Notes under the pieces: generated by a model
What the model saw: the letters and a program-made list of their open reading frames with translations, nothing else
Told to the model about the DNA's origin: nothing
The model's database searches: none
Assembly: GCA_027482725.1 (NCBI GenBank)
Contig: JAIXVT010000254.1
Coordinates: 1-7,788, forward strand
Direction: 5' to 3'
DNA: 7,788 nucleotides
From: Pseudomonadota bacterium
GTDB lineage: Bacteria > Bdellovibrionota > UBA1018 > CAIMNF01
Made by a program: the position numbers and the translations under genes
Part shown: one piece after another, positions 1 through 7,178 of the stretch
How positions within the stretch are numbered: position 1 is the stretch's first letter
How the letters are laid out: the number at the start of each line of letters is the position of its first letter

Positions 1-126
1 AATGATGCCATCACGCCCATGATCATGGCCATTCCTCTCCAATTAATGGCTTACGGAATGGCTTTAGCCTTAGGACGAAACATCGATAAACCCCGTAATT
101 TGGCAAAGTCGGTTACGGTCGAATAG
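1..126 (+). CDS. glmS: GlmS C-terminal end (partial): glutamine--fructose-6-phosphate aminotransferase (isomerizing)
   Basis: Frame 1 is open from the window edge to a TAG at 124-126 and encodes 41 residues ending in IDKPRNLAKSVTVE. This tail is nearly invariant in GlmS: the D-x-PRNLAKSVTVE end contributes to the active site of the sugar isomerase (SIS) domain. The preceding PLQLMAYGMALALG matches the PLQLxAYxxA helix of the same domain. GlmS is cytoplasmic and converts fructose-6-phosphate and glutamine to glucosamine-6-phosphate and glutamate, the first step towards UDP-GlcNAc for peptidoglycan and LPS. The N-terminal glutaminase domain and first SIS domain lie outside the window. The stop codon overlaps the Shine-Dalgarno sequence of the next gene, so the two are probably co-transcribed and translationally coupled. 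The call rests on a short but highly diagnostic segment. Confidence 0.93.
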   Translation, partial: NDAITPMIMAIPLQLMAYGMALALGRNIDKPRNLAKSVTVE

Positions 127-135
127 GAGAAAAAC

Positions 136-384
136 ATGAAAAGGACACTATTTTTCAAAGGAAAACGAATCCAGGCCGTAAAGCATTTGAGTTCTGGCCT
201 CGGCGAACAGTACACGGTGATTGAAAAGTCCGCCGACGGAAAGGAAATATTCACCTCTATCCATTCGACAGACGTTGCCCGCAATCCTGAACTCCAAAGT
301 CTATTTGAAGCCTGTCAGGTCGCCTTTAACGTCGAACCGTCGCTTGGGAAAAACACCCGGCAATCGGGACAATATGTAGGGTAA
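136..384 (+). CDS. Small unknown protein (82 aa) coupled to glmS
   Basis: This is a short ORF of unrecognised family. The ATG at 136 has a strong Shine-Dalgarno (AGGAG, 125-129) whose first bases are the last bases of the glmS stop codon. That placement supports both the start and translation as a real gene. The product is soluble, with no signal peptide or membrane segment. The N-terminus is basic (MKRTLFFKGKR). Residues about 24-43 look like two beta strands joined by a turn (QYTVIEKSADGKEIFTSIH), followed by a probable helix at about 48-65 and a polar tail. The gene is read together with glmS and faces the end of the large ATP-grasp gene 60 bp away. A link to amino-sugar metabolism is suggested only by position. 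A competing minus-strand ORF over 51-284 lacks comparable support. Confidence 0.72.
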   Translation: MKRTLFFKGKRIQAVKHLSSGLGEQYTVIEKSADGKEIFTSIHSTDVARNPELQSLFEACQVAFNVEPSLGKNTRQSGQYVG

Positions 385-444
385 AGAAGACGGGTGAGCT
401 TCCTTCCTCCCTTTAATCCAACAACTCTTGTCAGCTCTGGTGAG

Positions 445-3400
445 CTATTGTTGCGATTGGTTGTAGCTGGTATTGAGCGTGATCGGACCAAGCTCAATCT
501 CCGCACCCATTGTCTCTGCAACCGTGGATTTGCGGACAAAGCGGACCCCATAATACTGATGGGATGCAATGATTCGCAGAGACTCGGCCTCAAGCCTCCA
601 AGACTTGGCTTGTTGGCGAATCAAATCTTCATAAATCTGGCGCTGCTTTAAATTCGCGGTCGGGAGTGCGGCTTGGATTTCATCAACAGGCAACCTTAAC
701 CCACACTCTTTGGCGAAAATAATGTTTTTGGCGTTTTCCAAGGCCGGAATGACCTCCTTGAGTGCGCGCACCCGGCAAGGCCCAGATACCGGCATCATAT
801 AACCCCACAGCGATCCGTATTGCCCAAGAACGCGATGGTAGGACTCCGTATCCTTCTTTAAAGCGTGGCGTATATCTTTTATAGGCTGAGCATAAAACTG
901 GGTAACAATACGATCAGACAACCCAATCAGGGGTTTTCTCACCCGCGCCACTTCGCCCTGCTGTTGCTCTTGAGTATTCGATGCAAGAGCTAAAAAATTC
1001 CCGTATGCATTTAAAAACTGGGCAAAATCCAGAGCGCCTTTTTCTCGGGCCTCAATCTCGTTGTTCATGATTTCACGCATCTGCATCATGTGAATCAACT
1101 CATGACCAATGGTGTAAAGCTGAACAAATGGTGAATTTTCTTTTGCCACCCAAATCAAACGATCTGCATTAGAGATCAATCCATGCGCTTGCCTTTTTCG
1201 GGCAAAACACTCGCCAGCAATACCCTCGGTAGGCAGGCCTAAGTGCCGGCGTTGCTCTCGATCTAAAATCGCGATGCGATCATGCGTCAACTGATCCGAA
1301 AACACTTGATCTGTATTGAGCCCGATACTTGTGGCAAAAAGCCTCAAATTGTAAGCGGCATACGGAAGAATATCCAAGAGCTGTAAGATTTTTTGGGGAT
1401 CATTGTTTTCGGTGAGATCAACCGTTTGCTGCAAACCCTTTAGCTTCGGATGTTTCTCAAAATGCTTTTCTTGGCACTGCTTCAAATCTTTTCTGGAACG
1501 AAAGCGAACAGATCGCTCGACCCACTCTTTTCGAATTTTCTTTATCTCTGAGCCAACAAATTCGGAGTCTGTAAGTAGTTTTTGAGACTTAGACTCCCAT
1601 TCGGTTGCACAGGCCGGGATCATCTCGATGTGCTTGAGATCACCCAGAACATCTTGACCAGAAATCATTCGTGAAAAGTGTTGATGATGACTCATGCCAC
1701 CTGCCGCACTGACTTTTTCAATGCGCTGACTGGCCAGATCCTGGTACCGATCTAACGCGACCTCAACGCGCCCTCGTGTTTCAGGATCAAGCTCGCCTAA
1801 CCCAACATCCTCTTGAACCATCGCCTTAATAAGCGCACCAAAACGGGTGAGCTGTCGTCGGTGAACGGGATTCTGATCCTTTAAAAACCTTAGCCGATAC
1901 AACAGATGCCCCAGTGTAAATTCATCCTCACGTCGACATTCAAATCCGTAGCCTCTTCCCACTTGATCTTGGTTGAGAACGTGAAGGCCATCAACGGCCA
2001 TCAAAAACTCGGGATTGAGCACGGAAATCAAGTCTTTCATCATGCCGGTAAATACCGCCAATCGAGTCTCATACTTCAAAAAGTATTCGGCGACACGCAC
2101 ATGATCAATTTTCTTCTCCACAGCTTCGATTGCGGCATAGAGCACATCCATACAACGGGGGTGCACAAACGCCGTCATTTCCCGTGTCTGAAGCTTAAGG
2201 GCAATGAGATGTCCATAAACGCCCAGATAGTGGGCTTTTCCTGAGCGAATTTCAAAGCGCAGTTTCTGTAAAATACGGGCACATTGCACCAATTGCGCCC
2301 CCACAAAGGCGGGCATTGCCGTAGTCAGCGGAGAGGGCCTAGGGGGCTGGGCAAAGGTTTTGGCGTCGACGGAACGTGGATCCCCGATATCATCCACGAC
2401 CACAAAAGGAGCATACCCCCCACCCTTCGACGTATTCACAATACTGCTCATGGGGCCTTTTTCTTCGGGAGCAAATCGAACTAAGGCATTGTGAGTCATC
2501 CGAGGAAGCATTCCCTCTGCACCACAAAAAACCCAAACACGCATGTCGGCGGCTAAATTGGCATAACGGGCATGATTTTTTCGCTCGGAAACGGCTACAG
2601 GAATTCGAGCGATTTTCACCATACGCTGGTAGGCAAATTGGTCTGGATTCTTTTTGGCAGATTCGATGACCTGCTTTCGATGTTTTGGACTCATCGTCAT
2701 CAAGATATGGACCCCGTTCCCCCCGGATAAGTTCGGGGCCTTAATGACCCAATCCTCGGGAGCACGCTCAATTTCTTTTATCGAAGCCGCCTCTGAGGCC
2801 AAACATTCCGGAGGCTCGATTTTATAGATAGATTTTTTAACCCCTAAATTTTTAATCTCTTTCGAAAAGTATTGGGGCGCATGTTCGGTGAGAATAGACA
2901 GGATCATCTTATTGTCCAGAAGACGGTTCAGCCCGCCGATGTAAATGCGCTTTTCCAACACCGCATCAAGCGCACCCGGGATCGCATAATCGCTCTCCAG
3001 GGGAACGGGGTTTCCCCATTCCGACAACAAGGGCAAAGGCTTTCCATTTTCCCACGGCTTTAAAGGATCTGTACAATAAACAGGTTCTCCGGTGTCTTGA
3101 TCGCGGAGATAAATTCCTCGCTCGGGATTAAACAGAATACTATCCGCGTTTACCCGAGAATAAATAGCGGTCACTTTAGGATCTTGTCCTGATGCGGTTC
3201 TCAAACGAATCCACTTGTGGTTATCAAGATACAACTGCCCCGGATCACAATAGATCAATCCCGAATACGCGGCAAGTTGCTGGATCTCCGGCGTGGCACC
3301 ATTGGCACCACCCGGCGGAAGGACCACTTGTACACCATCAGAAACACCGGTCCAAGATGCCCCCAAGCTTTGATAGGTTTCACCCAATACCTGAAAGTGA

Positions 3401-4188
3401 TCGTTGGGAAGAATGCGATCAAATGCGCCTAAAACCTGGGGATCTTCCCTGAACAATCCTTCAATGATATTGGCATTGTTTGATGCGCCAGACGGAGATC
3501 CTGCATTCAACTCTAAAATCCGGAACGGATTTTCTTTTGTCTTACTCAGTGCTTCAACCATCACCAAATCCAAGCCAACATTGTCAAAAAAGGGATAGGA
3601 CTTCATGTGGGGATGATGCAACTGTGGAAAATAATGAGGACTGGTTTGGGCCGAGCGAATAAAAATCTCTCGGTCTTTAGAATCTAAACTCTGAACAAAC
3701 GCACTTTCAGTTAAAGACGGTGCACCGTAAATATCCTGGAGAACTTTTCGGAGTCCCAAGATCAAGGTCTGAGCCGCTTTTTCGATTTCGTTGAATACGG
3801 ATTTAGGAAGAGGAACCACCGTTGTGGTGACAGGTACGGTAAACAATCGGTAAAAGCCGTCCTGATCCAGCTTTTGAAACGTCAAATCACGCTGACGCAG
3901 AAACTGCGTGAGATTTTGAGAGGCTTTTAAATTTTCTGTGACGGGGCGCCCAAGCAATCGTTGAACCAAAGACTTGGTATGCTGGTACGTTTTGGGATGC
4001 CTTTGGCCCTCGGAAAAAAGGTAATTGCTTACTTGAATTTGGTGGTCCCCCACAAAACCCAAGTGCGGATTGTACCCACTGGGGCGCTGATCAAGATCGA
4101 GGGATCCGAGACGCGAGCGCTTTCCTCTATTTTTTTGGTTACTTTTTTGAGACGCTTTTGATTGATTTTTAGCTCGTTTTACAAGCAC
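445..4188 (-). CDS. Circularly permuted type 2 ATP-grasp protein fused to a C-terminal HExxH zinc metalloprotease-like domain (1247 aa)
   Basis: Large cytoplasmic protein with no signal peptide or membrane segment. Residues 1-36 are basic and probably disordered. Residues about 37-680 match the circularly permuted ATP-grasp type 2 family (DUF404/DUF407 type). Seen in order: a DIYG element near 152-155; ILELNAGSPSGASNN at 224-238, equivalent to the family's LExNxRTPSGxS; DWVIKAPNLSGGNGV at 479-493, the lysine strand and glycine-rich nucleotide loop; FAYQRMVKIARIPV at 518-531; DMRVWVFCG at 548-556; and SSIVNTSKGGG at 581-591, equivalent to the family's VNSSQGGG. Such enzymes are thought to form amide bonds using ATP. 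Residues about 680-950 are helical and unassigned. Residues about 966-1090 contain HELIH (1029-1033) after a strand ending in a hydrophobic helix, then NNEIEAREKGALDFA, where E1044 or E1046 could be the third zinc ligand, as in gluzincin or ImmA-like peptidases. The last 150 residues are unassigned. The start is GTG at 4188: an in-frame TAG lies seven codons upstream and AAGGAG lies 10 nt before it. The gene is divergent from the glutaminase-like gene. The ATP-grasp call is strong; the peptidase call is motif-based. Confidence 0.85.
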   Translation of the reverse strand: MLVKRAKNQSKASQKSNQKNRGKRSRLGSLDLDQRPSGYNPHLGFVGDHQIQVSNYLFSEGQRHPKTYQHTKSLVQRLLGRPVTENLKASQNLTQFLRQRDLTFQKLDQDGFYRLFTVPVTTTVVPLPKSVFNEIEKAAQTLILGLRKVLQDIYGAPSLTESAFVQSLDSKDREIFIRSAQTSPHYFPQLHHPHMKSYPFFDNVGLDLVMVEALSKTKENPFRILELNAGSPSGASNNANIIEGLFREDPQVLGAFDRILPNDHFQVLGETYQSLGASWTGVSDGVQVVLPPGGANGATPEIQQLAAYSGLIYCDPGQLYLDNHKWIRLRTASGQDPKVTAIYSRVNADSILFNPERGIYLRDQDTGEPVYCTDPLKPWENGKPLPLLSEWGNPVPLESDYAIPGALDAVLEKRIYIGGLNRLLDNKMILSILTEHAPQYFSKEIKNLGVKKSIYKIEPPECLASEAASIKEIERAPEDWVIKAPNLSGGNGVHILMTMSPKHRKQVIESAKKNPDQFAYQRMVKIARIPVAVSERKNHARYANLAADMRVWVFCGAEGMLPRMTHNALVRFAPEEKGPMSSIVNTSKGGGYAPFVVVDDIGDPRSVDAKTFAQPPRPSPLTTAMPAFVGAQLVQCARILQKLRFEIRSGKAHYLGVYGHLIALKLQTREMTAFVHPRCMDVLYAAIEAVEKKIDHVRVAEYFLKYETRLAVFTGMMKDLISVLNPEFLMAVDGLHVLNQDQVGRGYGFECRREDEFTLGHLLYRLRFLKDQNPVHRRQLTRFGALIKAMVQEDVGLGELDPETRGRVEVALDRYQDLASQRIEKVSAAGGMSHHQHFSRMISGQDVLGDLKHIEMIPACATEWESKSQKLLTDSEFVGSEIKKIRKEWVERSVRFRSRKDLKQCQEKHFEKHPKLKGLQQTVDLTENNDPQKILQLLDILPYAAYNLRLFATSIGLNTDQVFSDQLTHDRIAILDREQRRHLGLPTEGIAGECFARKRQAHGLISNADRLIWVAKENSPFVQLYTIGHELIHMMQMREIMNNEIEAREKGALDFAQFLNAYGNFLALASNTQEQQQGEVARVRKPLIGLSDRIVTQFYAQPIKDIRHALKKDTESYHRVLGQYGSLWGYMMPVSGPCRVRALKEVIPALENAKNIIFAKECGLRLPVDEIQAALPTANLKQRQIYEDLIRQQAKSWRLEAESLRIIASHQYYGVRFVRKSTVAETMGAEIELGPITLNTSYNQSQQ

Positions 4189-4198
4189 GGCTTTAAAA

Positions 4199-4204
4199 CT
4201 CCTT
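4199..4204 (-). promoter_or_regulatory. Shine-Dalgarno supporting the GTG start of the ATP-grasp gene
   Basis: Read on the minus strand this is AAGGAG, placed 10 nt before the GTG at 4188-4186. The spacing is slightly long but usable. No other start codon occurs between this site and the upstream in-frame TAG, so the site fixes the N-terminus of the 1247-aa protein at GTG. Confidence 0.65.
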
Positions 4205-4262
4205 CCCTAAAACTCCAAAACCTCAACGAAACCTACCGCTTAAAAAAAAATCTGGCAATCAT

Positions 4263-4315
4263 TATTTAAATTAAATTTATTTACTAGATCTTGATTTTTA
4301 CATATTTAAATTAAA
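4263..4315. repeat. Exact 13-bp direct repeat, 40-bp offset, in the divergent promoter region
   Basis: TATTTAAATTAAA occurs at 4263-4275 and again at 4303-4315. Each copy contains the 8-bp palindrome ATTTAAAT. The offset of 40 bp is close to four turns of B-DNA, which would put two bound proteins on the same face. The position between two divergent genes suggests a pair of operators. Low sequence complexity makes a chance match possible. Confidence 0.5.
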
Positions 4316-4320
4316 ATAAT
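4291..4320 (+). promoter_or_regulatory. Candidate sigma-70-type promoter for the glutaminase-like gene
   Basis: TTGATT at 4291-4296 (four of six consensus bases) is followed after 18 bp by AATAAT at 4315-4320 (five of six). This would start transcription near 4327 and give a leader of about 60 nt. The second copy of the 13-bp repeat lies in the spacer and overlaps the first base of the -10, as an operator might. An alternative perfect -35, TTGACA at 4320-4325, has no good -10 at the right distance. Confidence 0.35.
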
Positions 4321-4388
4321 TGACAAAGGCGGACTCCTCGCGCTAAGACCTGTCCCAACACGAATTCACCCCTGAGAGAAAGGCACAC

Positions 4389-5072
4389 ATGTTTGGCTCT
4401 ATAAATTTAACTTCTCAGTTTGCTTTATTTGTTTTGATCTTGAGCGCAACACCTCTCCACCGCGCGTTGGGCCAAGAACCCAACTCCGCTCCTTATTCTT
4501 CACTCAAGACGCTAAAGGGTTTTGAACCGACGGTTCTTGCCTCGGAAGATCAAGCCCTCAGTCTCTACAAAAGCCAAGACCTGGACTTTAGGCGCGGCTC
4601 TGGGTGTTTCCAACGAGCGCACATCTGGGCCAAGGCACTTTCAGACCAAAAACAAATTCGCTCCATGAAGGTATTTCTATTCTTCACCCGCCGCTACCAA
4701 AGAGAGTTCGATTACAAATGGTTTTATCACGTCGCTCCCTTGATCCCGGTTCGTTTAACGGATGGCTCCATCCAAGAGCAAGTTTTCGACCCGACGTTCA
4801 CTTCCGGACGCGATACGGAAACCACCAAATACGCAAACAAACCCGTATCCATCACACACTGGGTTGCTCACTTCATGTACCCCAAAGTGGATTGTCCCGT
4901 AATCGAAAACTATGAAGATTATCAGAAATATGCTGATCGCGAGTACTGCTTCATCATGAAATCCCCGATGTACACGTATATCCCGGCCCAGTTACAAAAC
5001 GAAACCCAAGTCAGAACGGCATGGAATGAGTTTGATCTAAAAAACATGGTTCGTGCAAAGCCCTGGTTTTAA
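4389..5072 (+). CDS. Secreted protein-glutaminase-like enzyme (protein glutamine deamidase family), 227 aa
   Basis: The ATG has AAAGG (4379-4383) five bases upstream. Residues 1-28 form a probable signal peptide with a hydrophobic core (FALFVLILSA) and a plausible cleavage after ALG (26-28), so the product should leave the cytoplasm. The mature part resembles the bacterial protein-glutaminase fold (papain/transglutaminase-like). A cysteine lies in GSGCFQRAH (C73), a histidine in KWFYHVAPLIPV (H114) and an aspartate in QVFDPTF (D134). These have the order and local context of the Cys-His-Asp triad of protein glutaminases, which deamidate protein-bound glutamine to glutamate. W158 and the later C187-FIMKSPMYTYIPAQL segment also fit the family pattern. 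C169 and C187 could form a disulfide. Only about 45 residues separate the signal peptide from C73, which is shorter than the long pro-region of the Chryseobacterium enzyme. The gene is divergent from the ATP-grasp gene and probably first of an operon with the 675-aa gene. Peptidase or amidase activity on another substrate is not excluded. Confidence 0.8.
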   Translation: MFGSINLTSQFALFVLILSATPLHRALGQEPNSAPYSSLKTLKGFEPTVLASEDQALSLYKSQDLDFRRGSGCFQRAHIWAKALSDQKQIRSMKVFLFFTRRYQREFDYKWFYHVAPLIPVRLTDGSIQEQVFDPTFTSGRDTETTKYANKPVSITHWVAHFMYPKVDCPVIENYEDYQKYADREYCFIMKSPMYTYIPAQLQNETQVRTAWNEFDLKNMVRAKPWF

Positions 5073-5113
5073 GCAAAGCTTTAGTTTTTTTTGAGAGAGA
5101 AAGAGAGAAAAAC

Positions 5114-7141
5114 ATGAGCAATTTAGAACTCGTTCGTGCGCCGAGAGAGGGCGCACGACTGATCGATACATTGACCCAACCCTGCAAAGATCTTGGAGAG
5201 CACCTCGATTTATTGCTTTTTGTGGCGCGGGAAATGAATCAGACGTTTACATTTAACGGCGAAAAAACCACATTAATCCTGCCCCTACCTAAACGGGATC
5301 AGGTCACCATTAACTTCGGAATCTACCCCGAAGGATTCCTCCTTGAGTTTTTTTCCCTACAAGCAGGGAAAATCATCATCACTTATTCCAATACGGGTGA
5401 AAGCAACGGATTACTACCGGTAACGCAAAGCTTTGGATGCGCATTGCGCCTTGACGGACCCGTGATGGAATACGGGAACGCCTTGATTGATCAATGTTAT
5501 CGTTGTTTGAATCTGGACTATCAAAATGCCGCCGAGGGAACGGCACAACCTCAGCGCATCTCGACTTTAGAAAATTTTCTGAAAAGAATTTACAAAAATC
5601 CTCATATCTTGCTCGGTGTGCAAAAGCGCCATCATGATCCGGTATACCAAAAACTGAAAGAGCAAAACATTCAGTTCGAAACCGAAAAAGCACTCAGCTG
5701 GACGGAACGGCGGATTAAAAGGTTGCAAACAAAAACTCTGAGAAAAACGGTGATTAAAACCAAATCGAGAGCTCACCGCATACCGAAAATTCTCATAACG
5801 ATTCCGCTGGGTGTTTCTGATCTTAGAGAATTTATCACGCGCTTTAAAATGCGGCCGGCATCAAATGTTTTGGGACTCCTTGAGTTTGTATTTATCAATC
5901 CTATACGGTGGTTCTTTAGTGTCGTGCGCGGAAACATGGGCTATTCGGTGGCGTTGGCGATCTATAGCCCGTTCACTTTCTTTTTTATCACCCAGCCCAT
6001 GAACCCCCATGCGATGGTTGCAGTAGGAAAAGTGCGCTCAGTGGCGCTGGAAACAAAAGAGACTCTTGGGCGCTTTTTTTCTCCAAAAACTCCGCATTCC
6101 TCCCGGGAAGCATCAGCACCTGTCGATTCCACCGCACCCGAGACACTTCCTCAAGAACTCCCTCTGACCGCGGAGCACAAGTCCAACACGGCTTCTTGGG
6201 ATGATCGCATGAGCGGCTTTAAGGCACTCCAAATCGCTTACGAAGGGAATCTTGAACTCGCACCGCGCTTGGGACGGATTGAACAAATGGAGACCCAACT
6301 CAATTGGCCTTTATTGATCGAAAGCGCTTGGGCTGAAATGGAGCGGTACCGGACACACCTGGTTCAAGCTATAGCGCTTCCATCAAACGCCCCCGCGACA
6401 CGGACCTATTTAGAAAGCGAAATTGTTGCGGTGGATTTGCATGAACGCTACCTCTGGGATCGTAACATTCGATTTATCCTGGATCATCCCTACACCATGA
6501 TGAACGATTCGCAAGAACAAACGCAGTGGGATTTTTATATTGGGCGTTCATTTGTGGCTCTAGAAGACATGACTAAAACTCTAGAGTCTCGGTCCAAATC
6601 CGGCCTTAAACGCCCCGAAGGATTCGAAAAAATTGAAAAAATTGCACGCGACTTTGATCGAGAATTCCACGCGACCGGCCTTACCCTGAAAGAACGATTA
6701 AAAAAACGATCGTTGGTTTTTAAATCCTCGGACCCCACCCAAACCGATACCCTCCGAACGTTCATGAAACGCCAGTGGGAAGTACTCTACCTCCAGCAAA
6801 ACCGCGCCCAGGAAGCGTCCAATAACGGACTGCAAATGTACATTTGGTCGGTGCGAAACACGGTTTGGATTCTACAAACGTTGTATGCAGCCAAAAGGGA
6901 AGAGCTGGCCACCGTCACGGCGATCCAAGCTACACCCACCCAAAAGGCAGAAGCATTACGCACAGACCGTCAACTGGAATCGCTCTATCATTTAATGGTC
7001 ACGGAGTTTGCAAGCATCCGAAAAGAACTTGAAGCGCTCCCCAATGATCTCGAAGCGACACAACGCAAAATGTTAATTGCATCCATTGAAAAATCACTCT
7101 CAGAACGAGAAGCTCTTCTGAGATCGTTCAAAATTTTATAA
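5114..7141 (+). CDS. Unknown 675-aa protein with a central hydrophobic, probably membrane-associated segment
   Basis: I do not recognise this family. The ATG lies 41 bp after the preceding stop, behind a purine-rich tract (5093-5112) ending in GAGAGAAAAAC, so the ribosome site is rich in GA but lacks a full GGAG. There is no signal peptide. Residues about 1-135 look like an alpha/beta domain with several strands (TLILPLP, QVTINFGIYPEGFLLEFF, KIIITYS). Residues 150-225 are very basic and helical. Residues about 252-272 and 276-293 are hydrophobic and aromatic (for example RWFFSVV and PFTFFFIT) and could be two membrane helices or a hairpin; the intervening R and N residues make full crossing uncertain. 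Residues about 322-358 form a Pro/Ser/Ala/Thr-rich linker. Residues 360-675 are almost all predicted helix with charged repeats, suggesting a coiled-coil or helical-bundle domain. It is likely co-transcribed with the secreted glutaminase-like gene and the exported protein downstream, and may anchor or assist them. Confidence 0.82.
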   Translation: MSNLELVRAPREGARLIDTLTQPCKDLGEHLDLLLFVAREMNQTFTFNGEKTTLILPLPKRDQVTINFGIYPEGFLLEFFSLQAGKIIITYSNTGESNGLLPVTQSFGCALRLDGPVMEYGNALIDQCYRCLNLDYQNAAEGTAQPQRISTLENFLKRIYKNPHILLGVQKRHHDPVYQKLKEQNIQFETEKALSWTERRIKRLQTKTLRKTVIKTKSRAHRIPKILITIPLGVSDLREFITRFKMRPASNVLGLLEFVFINPIRWFFSVVRGNMGYSVALAIYSPFTFFFITQPMNPHAMVAVGKVRSVALETKETLGRFFSPKTPHSSREASAPVDSTAPETLPQELPLTAEHKSNTASWDDRMSGFKALQIAYEGNLELAPRLGRIEQMETQLNWPLLIESAWAEMERYRTHLVQAIALPSNAPATRTYLESEIVAVDLHERYLWDRNIRFILDHPYTMMNDSQEQTQWDFYIGRSFVALEDMTKTLESRSKSGLKRPEGFEKIEKIARDFDREFHATGLTLKERLKKRSLVFKSSDPTQTDTLRTFMKRQWEVLYLQQNRAQEASNNGLQMYIWSVRNTVWILQTLYAAKREELATVTAIQATPTQKAEALRTDRQLESLYHLMVTEFASIRKELEALPNDLEATQRKMLIASIEKSLSEREALLRSFKIL

Positions 7142-7178
7142 GATCAGGGGGCTGTGCCCAAGCGCATCCCCCTGATTT
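7141..7178 (+). other. Hairpin at the 675-aa gene stop, enclosing the next gene's GTG start
   Basis: ATCAGGGGG (7143-7151) and CCCCCTGAT (7168-7176) are perfect 9-bp complements around a 16-nt loop. A G-U and an A-U pair extend the stem to 11 bp. No T-run follows (the next bases are TTGCATC), so it is a poor intrinsic terminator. The left arm contains the only candidate Shine-Dalgarno (AGGGGG, 7146-7151) for the GTG at 7154, and that GTG lies in the loop. The fold could therefore hide the ribosome site until translation of the upstream gene, whose stop codon is at its foot, opens it. Confidence 0.55.

Larger units (their letters stand above)
4189..4388. promoter_or_regulatory. Divergent 200-bp intergenic control region
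   Basis: This stretch lies between the starts of the minus-strand ATP-grasp gene and the plus-strand glutaminase-like gene, so it must hold promoters for both unless transcription enters from elsewhere. Its centre, about 4241-4320, is strongly AT-rich, with an A9 run at 4242-4250, two ATTTAAAT palindromes and a 13-bp direct repeat. The flanks are of ordinary composition. No ORF in it looks coding. For the leftward gene I could not choose a convincing -35/-10 pair among many AT-rich matches. Confidence 0.7.

Noticed and set aside
433..446. Five-bp hairpin (AGCTC-TGGT-GAGCT) between the convergent genes, as a bidirectional terminator.
   Set aside because: The stem is short, it overlaps the stop codon of the minus-strand gene, and there is no T-run on either strand. 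I see no convincing terminator in 385-444.
394..651. Plus-strand 85-aa ORF opening with GTG, overlapping the end of the ATP-grasp gene.
   Set aside because: It is antisense to a long, well-supported coding frame and has no ribosome site or recognisable protein features. The same holds for the other plus-strand ORFs within 1403-4161.
4320..4348. Perfect -35 TTGACA at 4320-4325 as the promoter of the glutaminase-like gene.
   Set aside because: The hexamers 16-18 bp downstream (around CTAAGA, 4343-4348) are poor -10 matches. The TTGATT/AATAAT pair just upstream fits better overall.
5071..5092. Possible intrinsic terminator after the glutaminase-like gene: a small hairpin (AAGC-AAA-GCTT) followed by a T8 run at 5085-5092.
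   Set aside because: The stem has only four base pairs with a three-base loop, too weak for efficient termination, and the next gene follows in the same direction 41 bp later.
5379..5776. Minus-strand ORFs of 104 and 69 aa inside the 675-aa gene.
   Set aside because: They overlap each other and a continuous plus-strand frame, and their composition is that of a reverse-strand shadow.
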